Part shown: piece after piece, positions 49,860-57,953 of the stretch
How the letters are laid out: the number at the start of each line of letters is the position of its first letter
Numbering within the stretch: the stretch's first letter is position 1
Source: JACRGC01 sp035288785
Lineage (GTDB): Archaea > Micrarchaeota > Micrarchaeia > Norongarragalinales > SBBD01
Reading direction: 5' to 3'
Assembly (NCBI GenBank): GCA_035288785.1
Contig: DATDZF010000009.1
Coordinates: 1 to 64,000 of the forward strand
Length of the DNA stretch: 64,000 bases
Position numbers and translations under genes: made by a program
The notes under the pieces: model-generated
The model's database searches: none
Seen by the model: the letters and a program-made list of their open reading frames with translations, nothing else
What the model was told of the DNA's origin: nothing

Positions 49860-50456
49860 ATGAACAAGAAACTTGTGCTAAAATTGTATGAGATTGGCGC
49901 GGTCAAGTTCGGGGATTTCGCCCTCAAATCTGGGATGCAATCGCCAATTTACATCGACCTGAGGCTTTTGGTAAGCCACCCCGAATTATTGAAGATTGTT
50001 GCCAAGGAAATGAAAAGGATCTTGGACAAGCTTAAGTACGACCGTATAGCCGGAATCCCTTACGCTGCCTTGCCAATAGCAACAGCACTATCCCTTGCAA
50101 CAGATAGGCCCATGATTTACACGCGCAAGGAGCAGAAGGATTATGGCACCAAAAAAATGATCGAGGGAGGCTATAAGGCAGGCGAAACAGCAGTTGTTGT
50201 GGATGACCTTGTAACAACTGCAAAAAGCAAATTTGAGGCAATAGAGCCCCTTCTTGCGGAAGGATTGGTTGTGAAGGACATCGTGGTTTTGATTGACCGG
50301 GAGCAGGGCGGAAGGGAACAGCTCAGGGAAAAGGGTTACGAGCTCCATGCTTGCATCCATATCACGAAAATGCTTAAATTCCTTCTCAAGCAGGAACAGA
50401 TCGGCAAGGAAAAATATGATGAAGTTATTGCATTCCTGGAAAAGAATAAGGTTTGA
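49860..50456 (+). CDS. pyrE: Orotate phosphoribosyltransferase
   Basis: 198 residues from ATG 49860 (GGGTGGAG upstream; a GTG at 49851 is in frame too). It makes OMP from orotate and PRPP. Marks: MNKKLVLKLYEIGAVKFGDFALKSGMQSPIYIDLRLLVSHPELL, the RIAGIPYAALPIATALSL flexible loop, MIYTRKEQKDYGTKKMIEG, and the PRPP motif AVVVDDLVTTAKSKFEAIEPL. OMP decarboxylase (PyrF) and the PyrB/PyrI pair were not seen in the window. It is followed after 38 bases by the metallopeptidase gene on the same strand, and they may be cotranscribed. pyrD-pyrK-pyrC are separate, at 11-14 kb. Confidence 0.93.
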   Translation: MNKKLVLKLYEIGAVKFGDFALKSGMQSPIYIDLRLLVSHPELLKIVAKEMKRILDKLKYDRIAGIPYAALPIATALSLATDRPMIYTRKEQKDYGTKKMIEGGYKAGETAVVVDDLVTTAKSKFEAIEPLLAEGLVVKDIVVLIDREQGGREQLREKGYELHACIHITKMLKFLLKQEQIGKEKYDEVIAFLEKNKV

Positions 50457-50494
50457 TGCGCAAATGGCGCGAACCTAAAGGTGCCTACTAGCCG

Positions 50495-51193
50495 ATGAGC
50501 GACGAAATCGACCTGCAGACCGCTTTTGCCTCCGCAGCAACCCTTCTTGGAAAAGGCGGCTACGCAGTGCAGGCCAGATTTTACCCTTATGCGGGCCTTA
50601 AGAGCACCATCAGGTACGAGGGTGGGAAAGTTGCGGCAAAGGTTTCCGACGGGTATGTTGCTGCGGATTTGGATTCCCTGACCGGTCTTGCCCTGGACCT
50701 TATGATCAAGTTATTCCGAATCAGGAAGGTGGATGAACGGACGGAGATATTCCTCAGCAAATTCTATTCCCTAAATGGCAAGGGCGTTTACGAGCTCCAT
50801 GAATCACTTAGGAGGAAAAGGGGAAGGGAGCGCAAGGGCGCATCGGTTGGGAGCAACTACAACCTCCTGCCGGTCATGGAAAAAGTGATCGCCGAGTACC
50901 CGGACGTCTTTGCAGGAATCGAGCGGCCATCGATCCTTTGGAGCCGCCACGCATCACGGCGAAGGCTCGCGTTTTACGATGCCGCATTCAACCAGATAGT
51001 CGTCAGCAGGAAGTTCGATTCCCTTGGGGCGCCGCAATTCTTCCTGGAATACCTGATCTTCCACGAGCTTTTGCATGCAAAGCACGACACCAAATACGGA
51101 AAGCGCAGGCGCGTCCACCACCGCGAATTCCACCTCGATGAAAAGAAATTCCGCAACTTTAGCGAGGCACAGGAGCTGATGGAAAGAATATGA
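50495..51193 (+). CDS. SprT-like zinc metalloprotease
   Basis: 232 residues. The zinc motif FHELLHAKHDTKYGKRRRVHHREFHLDEKKF (HELLH at about 186-190, with a later histidine) is that of the SprT/M48-like gluzincin group. Before it, an unusual N-terminal part runs ASAATLLGKGGYAVQARFYPYAGLKSTIRYEGGKVAAKVSDGYVAADLDSLTGLALDLMIKLF, with a helical segment. SprT-like proteins in eukaryotes cleave DNA-protein crosslinks, but many archaeal ones have unknown targets. No membrane segment is visible. It lies immediately after pyrE. Confidence 0.8.
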   Translation: MSDEIDLQTAFASAATLLGKGGYAVQARFYPYAGLKSTIRYEGGKVAAKVSDGYVAADLDSLTGLALDLMIKLFRIRKVDERTEIFLSKFYSLNGKGVYELHESLRRKRGRERKGASVGSNYNLLPVMEKVIAEYPDVFAGIERPSILWSRHASRRRLAFYDAAFNQIVVSRKFDSLGAPQFFLEYLIFHELLHAKHDTKYGKRRRVHHREFHLDEKKFRNFSEAQELMERI

Positions 51194-51367
51194 TTCAATG
51201 GCGCATTGATTGGGCTTAAGCATTTGGGAATATAAAGAAAAAACCTCGCGGCTTCCTTCTGGCCACAACTCACAAGGATCCGCCCCGATAAGAAAAGCAA
51301 ACTCATCGCTGATTGTCTAATTCGATGCCCATGGGATACTCTTTTAATTTAACTTTCCGATCTCTAT

Positions 51368-51385
51368 CCGGGCGCAAATGCCCGG
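51368..51385. other. GC-rich hairpin in a 267-base gap
   Basis: CCGGGC-GCAAAT-GCCCGG forms a six-base perfect stem with a six-base loop, in otherwise AT-rich DNA. It lies between the metalloprotease (51193) and the small membrane protein (51461). It might be a terminator or a regulatory hairpin; a T tract is lacking. The rest of 51194-51460 shows no gene. Confidence 0.4.
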
Positions 51386-51460
51386 GGAAGCGGAAACTGG
51401 CTTTAATGGAGGCAAATCCAATTGACAATTCCCTTCCCCTTTCAATTCGTGGCGATAGGC

Positions 51461-51643
51461 ATGCCTGGCTCGGAGGGGCTGATCGACTGGAGAAAGCAGC
51501 GGATACCCATAGGCCTTGGGCTTGCAGGGTTCATCCTTGTGGCATTCAATTTCATCATGCCCGGCCTTCTGCTCCTGGTTGTTGCCGTCCTTTTCGGGGC
51601 CTATAACAGCGATGCCTCAATGGAGAATAAGGACACGTGGTAA
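51461..51643 (+). CDS. Small membrane protein, 60 residues
   Basis: ATG 51461 to TAA at 51641-51643. It starts MPGSEGLIDWRKQRIPIG, then a hydrophobic stretch of about 33 residues (GLAGFILVAFNFIMPGLLLLVVAVLFGAY) that could form one or two helices, and a short acidic tail. A TTG at 51422 would add 13 residues with no supporting ribosome binding site. No family recognised. The proline in the middle hints at a helical hairpin. Confidence 0.5.
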   Translation: MPGSEGLIDWRKQRIPIGLGLAGFILVAFNFIMPGLLLLVVAVLFGAYNSDASMENKDTW

Positions 51644-51846
51644 GGTTGTAGCGTTGGCAGACTGGCTGAAACAAATAACGGCATATTTGAGGGCATTTTT
51701 AAAAAATAAATTGCGGAAGGCGCGGAATAGATCTTCTCACGGGTAGCATCCAACGCCTTTTTTTCCATTCGGCAACCCGTTTGCAACGTCATTGCCATCA
51801 ATAGCATTAAAAACTCCTTTTCAGTCACTTTTATGTGGGGAGGAAT

Positions 51847-52062
51847 ATGAAAAAACGGTTGCCAAAAGAGGTTAGCGTCTGGAGGCACCACTTCCTGAAC
51901 ACCAAGATTGCAACTCTGATAACGTTCTTTTTCGTGCTGCTCTCGTTCGCGATGTTCTCGAGCCATTTCATGGCAAACATCATCCCGAAGGACTACTACG
52001 TCTCCTTCTACGCACTCGTGATGATAATCCTGTGCTCGCTTTACTTGAAGACGGTGCATTGA
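51847..52062 (+). CDS. Small membrane protein with two helices, 71 residues
   Basis: ATG 51847 has GGGGAGGAAT just upstream, a good ribosome binding site. The product starts MKKRLPKEVSVWRHHFLNTKI, followed by helices ATLITFFFVLLSFAMFSSHFMANII and SFYALVMIILCSLYLKTV. The pattern of a basic amphipathic start and two helices is common in small archaeal membrane proteins; no family recognised. The 203 bases before it (51644-51846) hold only ACGGGT/ACCCGT (51738-51779) as a possible stem. Confidence 0.6.
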   Translation: MKKRLPKEVSVWRHHFLNTKIATLITFFFVLLSFAMFSSHFMANIIPKDYYVSFYALVMIILCSLYLKTVH

Positions 52063-52143
52063 AGGGCGAGTGGGCTGGCCTTAAATTATTGGGTAATTGA
52101 AGCCGCTATTTACAGATAAGTCTGATTGAGTAAGGAGGCATGA

Positions 52144-53193
52144 TCATTCGATCCTATACCGCAGCAGCGCAGCAATCTTGAACGCCGAAAACTCCCTTCC
52201 GGCATCATCCTCTGAGTTGAAAATAACCGTTTCAACGCCGGATCTTTCCGCCTTTTCCAAAAGGTCGTTCATATCCTTGTTCTTCCGGAGGAGCGCATCC
52301 TCGATCATGAGCGTATCCACCGCGCGCATCCCGAGCGCTTTGCCCACTTCCTCAATGCCATAGCAGCAAAGCCCGTCCCCTTTCCCAAGCGATGCCTTCA
52401 ACTTTTCCAGCAGCCCGAATTCCGTTTGCACCTTCTGCTCCTTCACGAGCGTTTCAAGCGCGCCCCTTTTGAGGAGCTCATAAACGGCCGTTTTTTCGGC
52501 ACTGCTTACATGGTCGTACAAGAACGTTTTTTCGAGCTGGGGATCCTTGTCCTGGGAGTATTTTTTGAATTCGTCCTTGGCAAAGCCGGGCGAGGCAATG
52601 AGTATTTTTTCGGATTTCTCAGAGGAGATTGCCTCAAGCAATTCGCTGAAAAACTCCTTCTTTTGCGCCTCAAACTGCTTTACATCCCGCTTGCTGGCAT
52701 TATTCTCCAGCTCAAAGGAGAATTTCACGCCGTTATTCCGAAGAGTGGCAAAAAGCGCCTTTTTCTCATCCATGACAACGATCAGCGCCCTTACCTGGCG
52801 CGCCTTCTTTTTCGCCTCGTCCACCAGCTTCTTGTGGTAGGCCGTGAATTCCACCTTGCGCAGCTTGAACACCGTCTGCATCTCCAAATCGATGGTGTGG
52901 AAGGCGCCCTTCTGGGCGAATTCGGGCGGAGAGCCGGAGAGGATTTTTCCTGAAACCCGAAGCTTACTCACTGATTCGGCTATTTCCACACTTTCAACTT
53001 CGAGTTCGAGCCTCACCATCTTCTTTTCCCCGGAGTCCGGCCTGAGCTTGTCCTCGCTCTTGAAGCGGCGAAAGCTCGTGGCTTCCAGTACGTCTTTGGG
53101 CTCGATTAGCTTCTGCAGCGCCCATAAATCCTCCAAGCTTTCGACCTGCGCCTTCAATTCATGCATGTCGCGGTCGAACTTAAGTACGCGCAT
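52144..53193 (-). CDS. pelA: mRNA surveillance factor Pelota (Dom34)
   Basis: 349 residues from ATG 53193. Pelota recognises stalled ribosomes and, with ABCE1 and aEF1A-type partners, dissociates them. It shares domains 2 and 3 with release factor aRF1 but lacks the GGQ loop and starts with an Sm-like domain: MRVLKFDRDMHELKAQVESLEDLWALQKLIEPKDVLEA, then FRRFKSEDK, KKMVRLELEVESVEIAESVSKLRVSGKIL, HTIDLEMQTVFKLRK. The C-terminal eL30-like domain has YGIEEVGKALGMRAVDTLMIEDALLR and a final AAGREFSAFKIAALLRYRI. A longer start at 53262 is not supported. The 125 bases upstream hold the promoter of the plus-strand gene at 53319. Confidence 0.95.
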   Translation of the reverse strand: MRVLKFDRDMHELKAQVESLEDLWALQKLIEPKDVLEATSFRRFKSEDKLRPDSGEKKMVRLELEVESVEIAESVSKLRVSGKILSGSPPEFAQKGAFHTIDLEMQTVFKLRKVEFTAYHKKLVDEAKKKARQVRALIVVMDEKKALFATLRNNGVKFSFELENNASKRDVKQFEAQKKEFFSELLEAISSEKSEKILIASPGFAKDEFKKYSQDKDPQLEKTFLYDHVSSAEKTAVYELLKRGALETLVKEQKVQTEFGLLEKLKASLGKGDGLCCYGIEEVGKALGMRAVDTLMIEDALLRKNKDMNDLLEKAERSGVETVIFNSEDDAGREFSAFKIAALLRYRIE

Positions 53194-53318
53194 AGGTATC
53201 AAGGTATATTTGTGCCCGCAGCGATATTTAAGGGGGGAAGTTTTTCTCCAACCCGCATCCAACTCGTAAGAAATGTTTATAAACTCGGAAAGGGTAGAGG
53301 TTTCTGAAGGTGACGATT

Positions 53319-53738
53319 ATGAGACGGATCATGTGGTTCAAGATCGGCGGGCAGACGCTGCATTTGCTAAAGCTCCTGGGAATATTCATCCTTGCCGCAT
53401 CCCTCCTCAAAGTTGGCGAATCATCATATGGGATTTTCGTGACTGCAAGCAAGGCGGAGGCGGCAACATTCAACCCGGAAAAAATCCCGGTCCTTTTTGG
53501 CTGGAGCCTTGGAGGCCCATCCCCGGAAAGCAAGGAATTCGAGTTCCAGGACTATGTCGGGGTGATGATGGGGCCCCTTGCAAGCTTCTTCTTCTGGCTT
53601 GGCCTTGCGACCCTTGGGCTCATGGTTTACCAGTCCGGCAAGATCATCTTCCCGTTGGAGGAATATGAGCAGAAGATCCAGGAGCACCACCGCAGCCTCA
53701 TAAGGAAGGCAGTTGAGGCGCACAAGAAAAAGAAGTGA
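53319..53738 (+). CDS. Two-helix membrane protein of unknown function
   Basis: 139 residues from ATG 53319, with GAAGGTGAC upstream. Helix 1 lies at about residues 12-32 (LHLLKLLGIFILAASLLKVG), then a 55-residue external loop with FTPEKIPVLFGWSLGG-like sequence, helix 2 at about 85-105 (MMGPLASFFFWLGLATLGLMVYQSG), and a basic cytoplasmic tail with a HxxH/KKKK end (EQKIQEHHRSLIRKAVEAHKKKK). TGTTTATAAACTC at 53273 is a TATA box; the mRNA has a short leader. No family recognised. Confidence 0.65.
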   Translation: MRRIMWFKIGGQTLHLLKLLGIFILAASLLKVGESSYGIFVTASKAEAATFNPEKIPVLFGWSLGGPSPESKEFEFQDYVGVMMGPLASFFFWLGLATLGLMVYQSGKIIFPLEEYEQKIQEHHRSLIRKAVEAHKKKK

Positions 53739-53885
53739 GCATGCGCAAAGTCTCTGGAAAGTAAGGTGAAAGTCTGCAAATTGAAGCAAAATGAGCGCAG
53801 CCCTCATGCAATAAAATTAGGCATTGAAGAAATTCAGCAACCGGAAGCTCATCAACTTTTAAATTAAATTCCCCTAGCTTTGCGT

Positions 53886-54842
53886 ATGGGAAAAATGGAT
53901 ATCGACAGCACACCAGCGCCGCAGCCGCTATGGAAGATGATGGTGAAGTTCATCGGGGGCATTTTCATCTTACTCCTAGTGATTTCTTTTTTCATGCCTT
54001 CTGTCAGCAACGAATGCATAGGGAGGGTGAAAATTGCAGGCGAGATAGTCTATGATGCGCCGGATTCGCTCTTCGGGGGCTCCGAAATGTCAACTGCAAC
54101 AGAAACCGTCAAGCTCTTGAAGGAGGCCGATGGGGATGAGAGGGTCAAAGTGGTGCTCCTTGAAATCAATTCGCCCGGGGGCTCAGCTGTTGCAAGCAAG
54201 GAAATCTATGATGAAGTAAGGGCGATGGAAAAGCCCACTCTCGTATACATGACGGAAATGGCTGCATCTGGAGGGTACTACATCAGCTCCGGCTCGGATT
54301 ACATCATCGCGCACCCCAATTCACTAACAGGCTCAATTGGCGCACGCGGGACTTTCCTTAATTACGAAGGGCTGTTTGAAAAGCTTGGGCTGCGCGAGGA
54401 AACCATCAAGAGCGGCGAACTCAAGGACATCGGTGCGGGCTATAGGAACCTAACCGACAAGGAAAGGGAGATCTTGCAAGCAATCATAGATGAAACATTT
54501 GGAATTTTCAGGAAGGATGTCGAGGAGGGAAGGAAGGGAAAACTTGACGCGATGCTCTTTAATGAAGCATTGGATGCCAGAATACTTACCGCCTCGCAGG
54601 CAAAGCGCATAGGGCTCATTGACGATATAGGCGGCATTCAGGTAGTGATGAAGAAGGCAAACCAGATGGCCGGATACGAGAAACAAACATCGGATCCCGG
54701 GGAAACACTTCCGTTTTGCGAATTTGGGGGAAGGCGGGGCTTGGACATTTTCGGGGGGCTTTCCGCAGGAATTGGGGAAAGCATTGCCAAAGGATTCATC
54801 TTAGGGCTTAATGAGAGGCGGGTTTCCGTCGATTACAAATAA
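53886..54842 (+). CDS. sppA: Signal peptide peptidase SppA, type I
   Basis: 318 residues from ATG 53886. An N-terminal membrane helix (residues about 17-37) anchors the peptidase outside. The serine-lysine dyad protease domain (S49 family) is seen in LLEINSPGGSAVASKEIYDEVR, TLVYMTEMAASGGYYISSGSDYIIAHPNSLTGSIGARG (the catalytic serine in AASGGYY), and TIKSGELKDIGAGYRNLTDKE (the catalytic lysine in KSGELKDI). It clears leftover signal peptides from the membrane. A TTTAAATT TATA element at 53856-53863 supports a nearly leaderless mRNA. It converges with the surface-protein gene at 54852. Confidence 0.92.
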   Translation: MGKMDIDSTPAPQPLWKMMVKFIGGIFILLLVISFFMPSVSNECIGRVKIAGEIVYDAPDSLFGGSEMSTATETVKLLKEADGDERVKVVLLEINSPGGSAVASKEIYDEVRAMEKPTLVYMTEMAASGGYYISSGSDYIIAHPNSLTGSIGARGTFLNYEGLFEKLGLREETIKSGELKDIGAGYRNLTDKEREILQAIIDETFGIFRKDVEEGRKGKLDAMLFNEALDARILTASQAKRIGLIDDIGGIQVVMKKANQMAGYEKQTSDPGETLPFCEFGGRRGLDIFGGLSAGIGESIAKGFILGLNERRVSVDYK

Positions 54843-54851
54843 AAAAGACCA

Positions 54852-56507
54852 CTAGTGCTGACGGGGATCGTGCCCGGAAGCCTCGTGCTTGATGCTCTCC
54901 AAGTGACCATGGCCTCCGGAATGGCTATCGAGCTCCTCCGAGCGCCTTCCTGTCATCAGGAAAACTAGCACCCCGGCAATGATTATCAGTGCCAGGACGA
55001 CGTTTTGCGAATTCAGAGTGAACATCCCCGTAAATCCGCCCGCTTTCCCGGAAATCGATGGAAGTTTTTGGGAAGCGATGGTTTTGCCATCCTGCATCAA
55101 TACCAATATCGGCAAGGCATCTTCCTGCGAGTTCGAAATGATTTGGAACTCCACGATGGCAGTGCCATGCGCCCGGATTGAGAGCGGGTCTAGCCCCTTT
55201 ACCTCCCAGCCAGGCGGCAACCCTTTCACTTCGGGCGTAGCATCCTCAAGATGCGCATCCCCCTCGTTGCGGATGGTCGCAATGACGGTAAGCACATTGT
55301 CCTTTTGCTGGTTTTCAAATTCCATTTCGACATTGCCGGAGGTTTGGATTAAACCGGTTTCCTTTTCGACCTTCAAGACAGTCTCGCTTGTTTCCTCGGA
55401 TTCCTCGGATTGCGCCAAATATTGGATCCGGTAAGTTCCCGGGCTAAGCTTGGATGTGTCGACATTGACATCAACGATCTTCTTTGCTCCGGGCTTGAGA
55501 GTAAAGGACTGCGGATCTACTGTTAGATAATTCTGAATCTCGTTATTGGAGGCAAAGAAGGAATAATGCTGGAGAGTCGAGCCGTCATTGACTACCTCCA
55601 GCTGGATCGCCATATCCTTCGTAGTCCTTCCCGTTACAGTTGAAGGCGCAAAAATCGCGGTTTTGAAATCATCGAACAGGTCAATGCAAACGTCCTTTTC
55701 CGCAACGAGCTCGTCAAGATGGAGGACTTGGAGGGTAACATACTGCCTAACTGCCGCAGCCTCTAGGCTTGGCCGGATATCTACAGATACCTCATCCGAA
55801 GAGCCCCTTTGCAGCGCAATGTAGTCCTTGGATGGGAATGCATCAATGCTGGAATCGGTGACCACGCGCATATCAAAATTGCCAGCAGCGCCGCGGTTGG
55901 AAACCGTGAGCCTAACCCTTCCGACTTCCCCGCGCTTTACTTTTTCGCAGGATTCGCCGCCAGTAATCCTTAGTGCATAAGCGGTAGGATCGAAGGATTC
56001 TGAAAATACGAGCCGGCTCCTTTTTGGATCAATGGTATTTACATGGAAGGGATCGGCCGAACCCGATGCGGTCCCTGAAATGAATTGGTTGGTTGGCGCG
56101 TAGCCTTCAATATATGAAGAGCAGATTTTAGCGGGTTCCACGTAAGCGATGACCTTGCGCTTTGCTACCTCACAACCAGTGGATGAGCATAATTGGGCAA
56201 ATATTTCAACCACTTCAGAGCCCCGAAAACAGTCGGGCGCAGTAACACGTATGAAGGCGCCGCCGGTGGCTCCTGGCGCAACTGTGGTCGAATAGGGCTC
56301 AACAAAAGCGGAGAGCTTGTTGCCATCCACTGACAGGTAAAGGCTGCGCCTTTCTGAGGCTGTATTTTTCACATACGCAAAGAGCTTTCCTTCGGTGGAT
56401 TGGATGGAGATGGAATCCTCAGAGGTTTTGAGCTCGATTGCATTTACCGAAACGATCAATGCGGCAACTACCAAAATAAGGCCTGCAACTAATATTTTGA
56501 AGTCCAT
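54852..56507 (-). CDS. Membrane-anchored surface protein with NEW3/CARDB-like domains and His-rich tail
   Basis: 551 residues. A signal or anchor (residues 3-22) opens, then several Ig-like beta domains follow: an N-terminal one with KNTASERRSLYLSVDGN, a segment with cysteines (CSSTGCEVAKRKV, then CSSYIEGY), KVKRGEVGRVRLTVSNRGAAGNFDMRVV, and later AVVNDGSTLQHYSFFAS and TIRNEGDAHLEDATPEVKGLPPGWEVKGLDPLSIRAHGTAIVEF, a NEW3-type alpha-galactosidase-associated pattern. A single membrane helix near 505-525 (NVVLALIIIAGVLVFLMTG) precedes a cytoplasmic tail with many histidines (SHSGGHGHLES, HEASGHDPRQH). GGTGATAG lies before ATG 56507. Function unknown; adhesin or S-layer associated protein is possible. 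Confidence 0.75.
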   Translation of the reverse strand: MDFKILVAGLILVVAALIVSVNAIELKTSEDSISIQSTEGKLFAYVKNTASERRSLYLSVDGNKLSAFVEPYSTTVAPGATGGAFIRVTAPDCFRGSEVVEIFAQLCSSTGCEVAKRKVIAYVEPAKICSSYIEGYAPTNQFISGTASGSADPFHVNTIDPKRSRLVFSESFDPTAYALRITGGESCEKVKRGEVGRVRLTVSNRGAAGNFDMRVVTDSSIDAFPSKDYIALQRGSSDEVSVDIRPSLEAAAVRQYVTLQVLHLDELVAEKDVCIDLFDDFKTAIFAPSTVTGRTTKDMAIQLEVVNDGSTLQHYSFFASNNEIQNYLTVDPQSFTLKPGAKKIVDVNVDTSKLSPGTYRIQYLAQSEESEETSETVLKVEKETGLIQTSGNVEMEFENQQKDNVLTVIATIRNEGDAHLEDATPEVKGLPPGWEVKGLDPLSIRAHGTAIVEFQIISNSQEDALPILVLMQDGKTIASQKLPSISGKAGGFTGMFTLNSQNVVLALIIIAGVLVFLMTGRRSEELDSHSGGHGHLESIKHEASGHDPRQH

Positions 56508-56584
56508 TCTATCACCACACTATAAGCCGACGTCAACCCAAGCGAAAATATTTTATGCACTTCCCGATATTTAAAGGTTTGCTT

Positions 56585-56607
56585 TTGTTACTATTCATCA
56601 GTAACAA
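56585..56607. promoter_or_regulatory. Inverted repeat at the TrmB-type regulator promoter
   Basis: TTGTTACT-ATTCATC-AGTAACAA is a perfect eight-base dyad with a seven-base spacer. It sits directly upstream of the TATA-like CATTTATATAGG (56609-56620) of the gene starting at 56638, whose mRNA may be leaderless. The layout is that of an operator for a transcription factor; autoregulation by the encoded TrmB-type protein is an inference. Confidence 0.65.
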
Positions 56608-56637
56608 CATTTATATAGGAGTTGCCCCCTAAACATA

Positions 56638-57648
56638 ATGCAAGTGTTACGTATGGACAGCGAAGCTACTCATAATGTTGCTGAAAACGAGGCGGAGGCA
56701 GCCATTTTAGCCAAGAAAGGCGAAGGGATAAAGGGCATAGGCGCTGGGGAGGGGGACAAAGGCCAAATATCGGGGGATGAACGCTCTGAAAAGGCTACGG
56801 AAAGCCCAAGTGATGCTGGCGATACATATAAAAACCACCTTTCAGTAGGCAATATCGATATTATGCAAAACCCCCAGTTGCAAAATCAGCTTCGGAACCT
56901 GGGTTTGAACCAATATGAGGCGCAGGCATATTTGGCGTTGTCACTGGGCGGTGTTAACACTGCAGGGGATATTGCTGAAGTAGGCAAGATTGCAAGGCCC
57001 CGGGTTTACGATGTCCTTGACAAATTGCAGGAAAAGGGCTTTGCCGCAATCAAAGCCGGAAGGCCCGTGAAATATGCGGCAGTTCCAATCATAGAAGCAA
57101 TCCAAACGCTCAAAAAGCACAAGGAAACCGCGCTCATGGAAGAGCTTTCCAAAATCGAGGAACTCGGAGGTACGTTGAAAAAAGGGCTAGACAAGGGTGC
57201 TGGCGGCAAAAAGTTCGACGTGGAGGAATCAGTTTGGACCTTGAAGGGCCGCAACTCCATATATAGCCGGATTGGGGATATGCTCTCAAATGCGAAAAAC
57301 GTCGTTGTTGTCAACTCACATCCCGATGGAGTGGTGGAGAAAATCAAGTCAAACATCCAACATTTCGAGAAGGCGCGCGCAAGGGGGGTCAAGATACACG
57401 TGGTTTCGCCGATTTCTGAAATACAGGATAAGCGGCATGCGCTGCATTCTAGCAACTCGCAGGTAGCCAAAATCGCACATACAATCATTGACAGGAAGCT
57501 CCCAACAAGGATGGTGCTTGCGGATGACGAGGCAATGATCTTCCTTACCAACCCGGAAGTGCCAGCTGAGGAGGAAGTTGGGCTTTGGATGAAGAATGCG
57601 CATATGGCCTCGACCCTTAGGGAAATTGCCCTGAAGGGGAAGGACTGA
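56638..57648 (+). CDS. TrmB-type sugar-responsive transcriptional regulator
   Basis: 336 residues from ATG 56638, though an ATG at 56863 with its own TATA-like box (CATATAAAAACC, 56825-56834) gives a 261-residue version. The conserved TrmB winged helix begins at about residue 82: QLRNLGLNQYEAQAYLALSLGGVNTAGDIAEVGKIARPRVYDVLDKLQEKGFAAIKAGRPVKYAAV. A coiled-coil-like linker follows and then a phospholipase D-like C-terminal domain (residues 200-336) with SIYSRIGDMLSNAKNVVVVNSHPDGVVEKIKSN and LPTRMVLADDEAMIFLTNPEVPAEEEVGLWMKN. In Thermococcus, TrmB controls sugar uptake and gluconeogenic genes. The ligand is unknown. The first 75 residues are a low-complexity G/E/K stretch. Confidence 0.82.
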   Translation: MQVLRMDSEATHNVAENEAEAAILAKKGEGIKGIGAGEGDKGQISGDERSEKATESPSDAGDTYKNHLSVGNIDIMQNPQLQNQLRNLGLNQYEAQAYLALSLGGVNTAGDIAEVGKIARPRVYDVLDKLQEKGFAAIKAGRPVKYAAVPIIEAIQTLKKHKETALMEELSKIEELGGTLKKGLDKGAGGKKFDVEESVWTLKGRNSIYSRIGDMLSNAKNVVVVNSHPDGVVEKIKSNIQHFEKARARGVKIHVVSPISEIQDKRHALHSSNSQVAKIAHTIIDRKLPTRMVLADDEAMIFLTNPEVPAEEEVGLWMKNAHMASTLREIALKGKD

Positions 57649-57668
57649 TTTTTAGGTATTTAGGCGAA

Positions 57669-57953
57669 TTGGAGGGAAATGAAGGGAAGGAGGGCGGGCC
57701 AGACTTGCCCTTCAAGCTCAGGCTATTGCATAAAGCTCTAATTCTGTTAAGTTGGTATTCATTTAACAAGTATGGAGGCAAAGAGTATGCCTATGATGAT
57801 GAAGAATGCCAAATCCTCCTTATCCCAGCCATTGACCATAGCGGATCCCTTGGAAATATCAATGAAAAGGCGCTTAAAAAGGCTATAGCCGCTATAGGAC
57901 GGAATATCAATACCCCCTCCTTCTCAGGTAGTTCCGCAGGTTCCTGGGCCTAG
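57669..57953 (+). CDS. Uncertain hypothetical protein
   Basis: A frame of 94 residues with only TTG as start. The middle part (LRLLHKALILLSWYSFNKYGGKEYAYDDEECQILLIPAIDHSGSLGNINEKALKKAI) looks protein-like. Its last 47 bases overlap, in antisense, the end of the GNAT-like gene (57907-58911). No ATG start and no ribosome binding site can be named. It may be a real small gene or a remnant. Confidence 0.25.
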   Translation: MEGNEGKEGGPDLPFKLRLLHKALILLSWYSFNKYGGKEYAYDDEECQILLIPAIDHSGSLGNINEKALKKAIAAIGRNINTPSFSGSSAGSWA

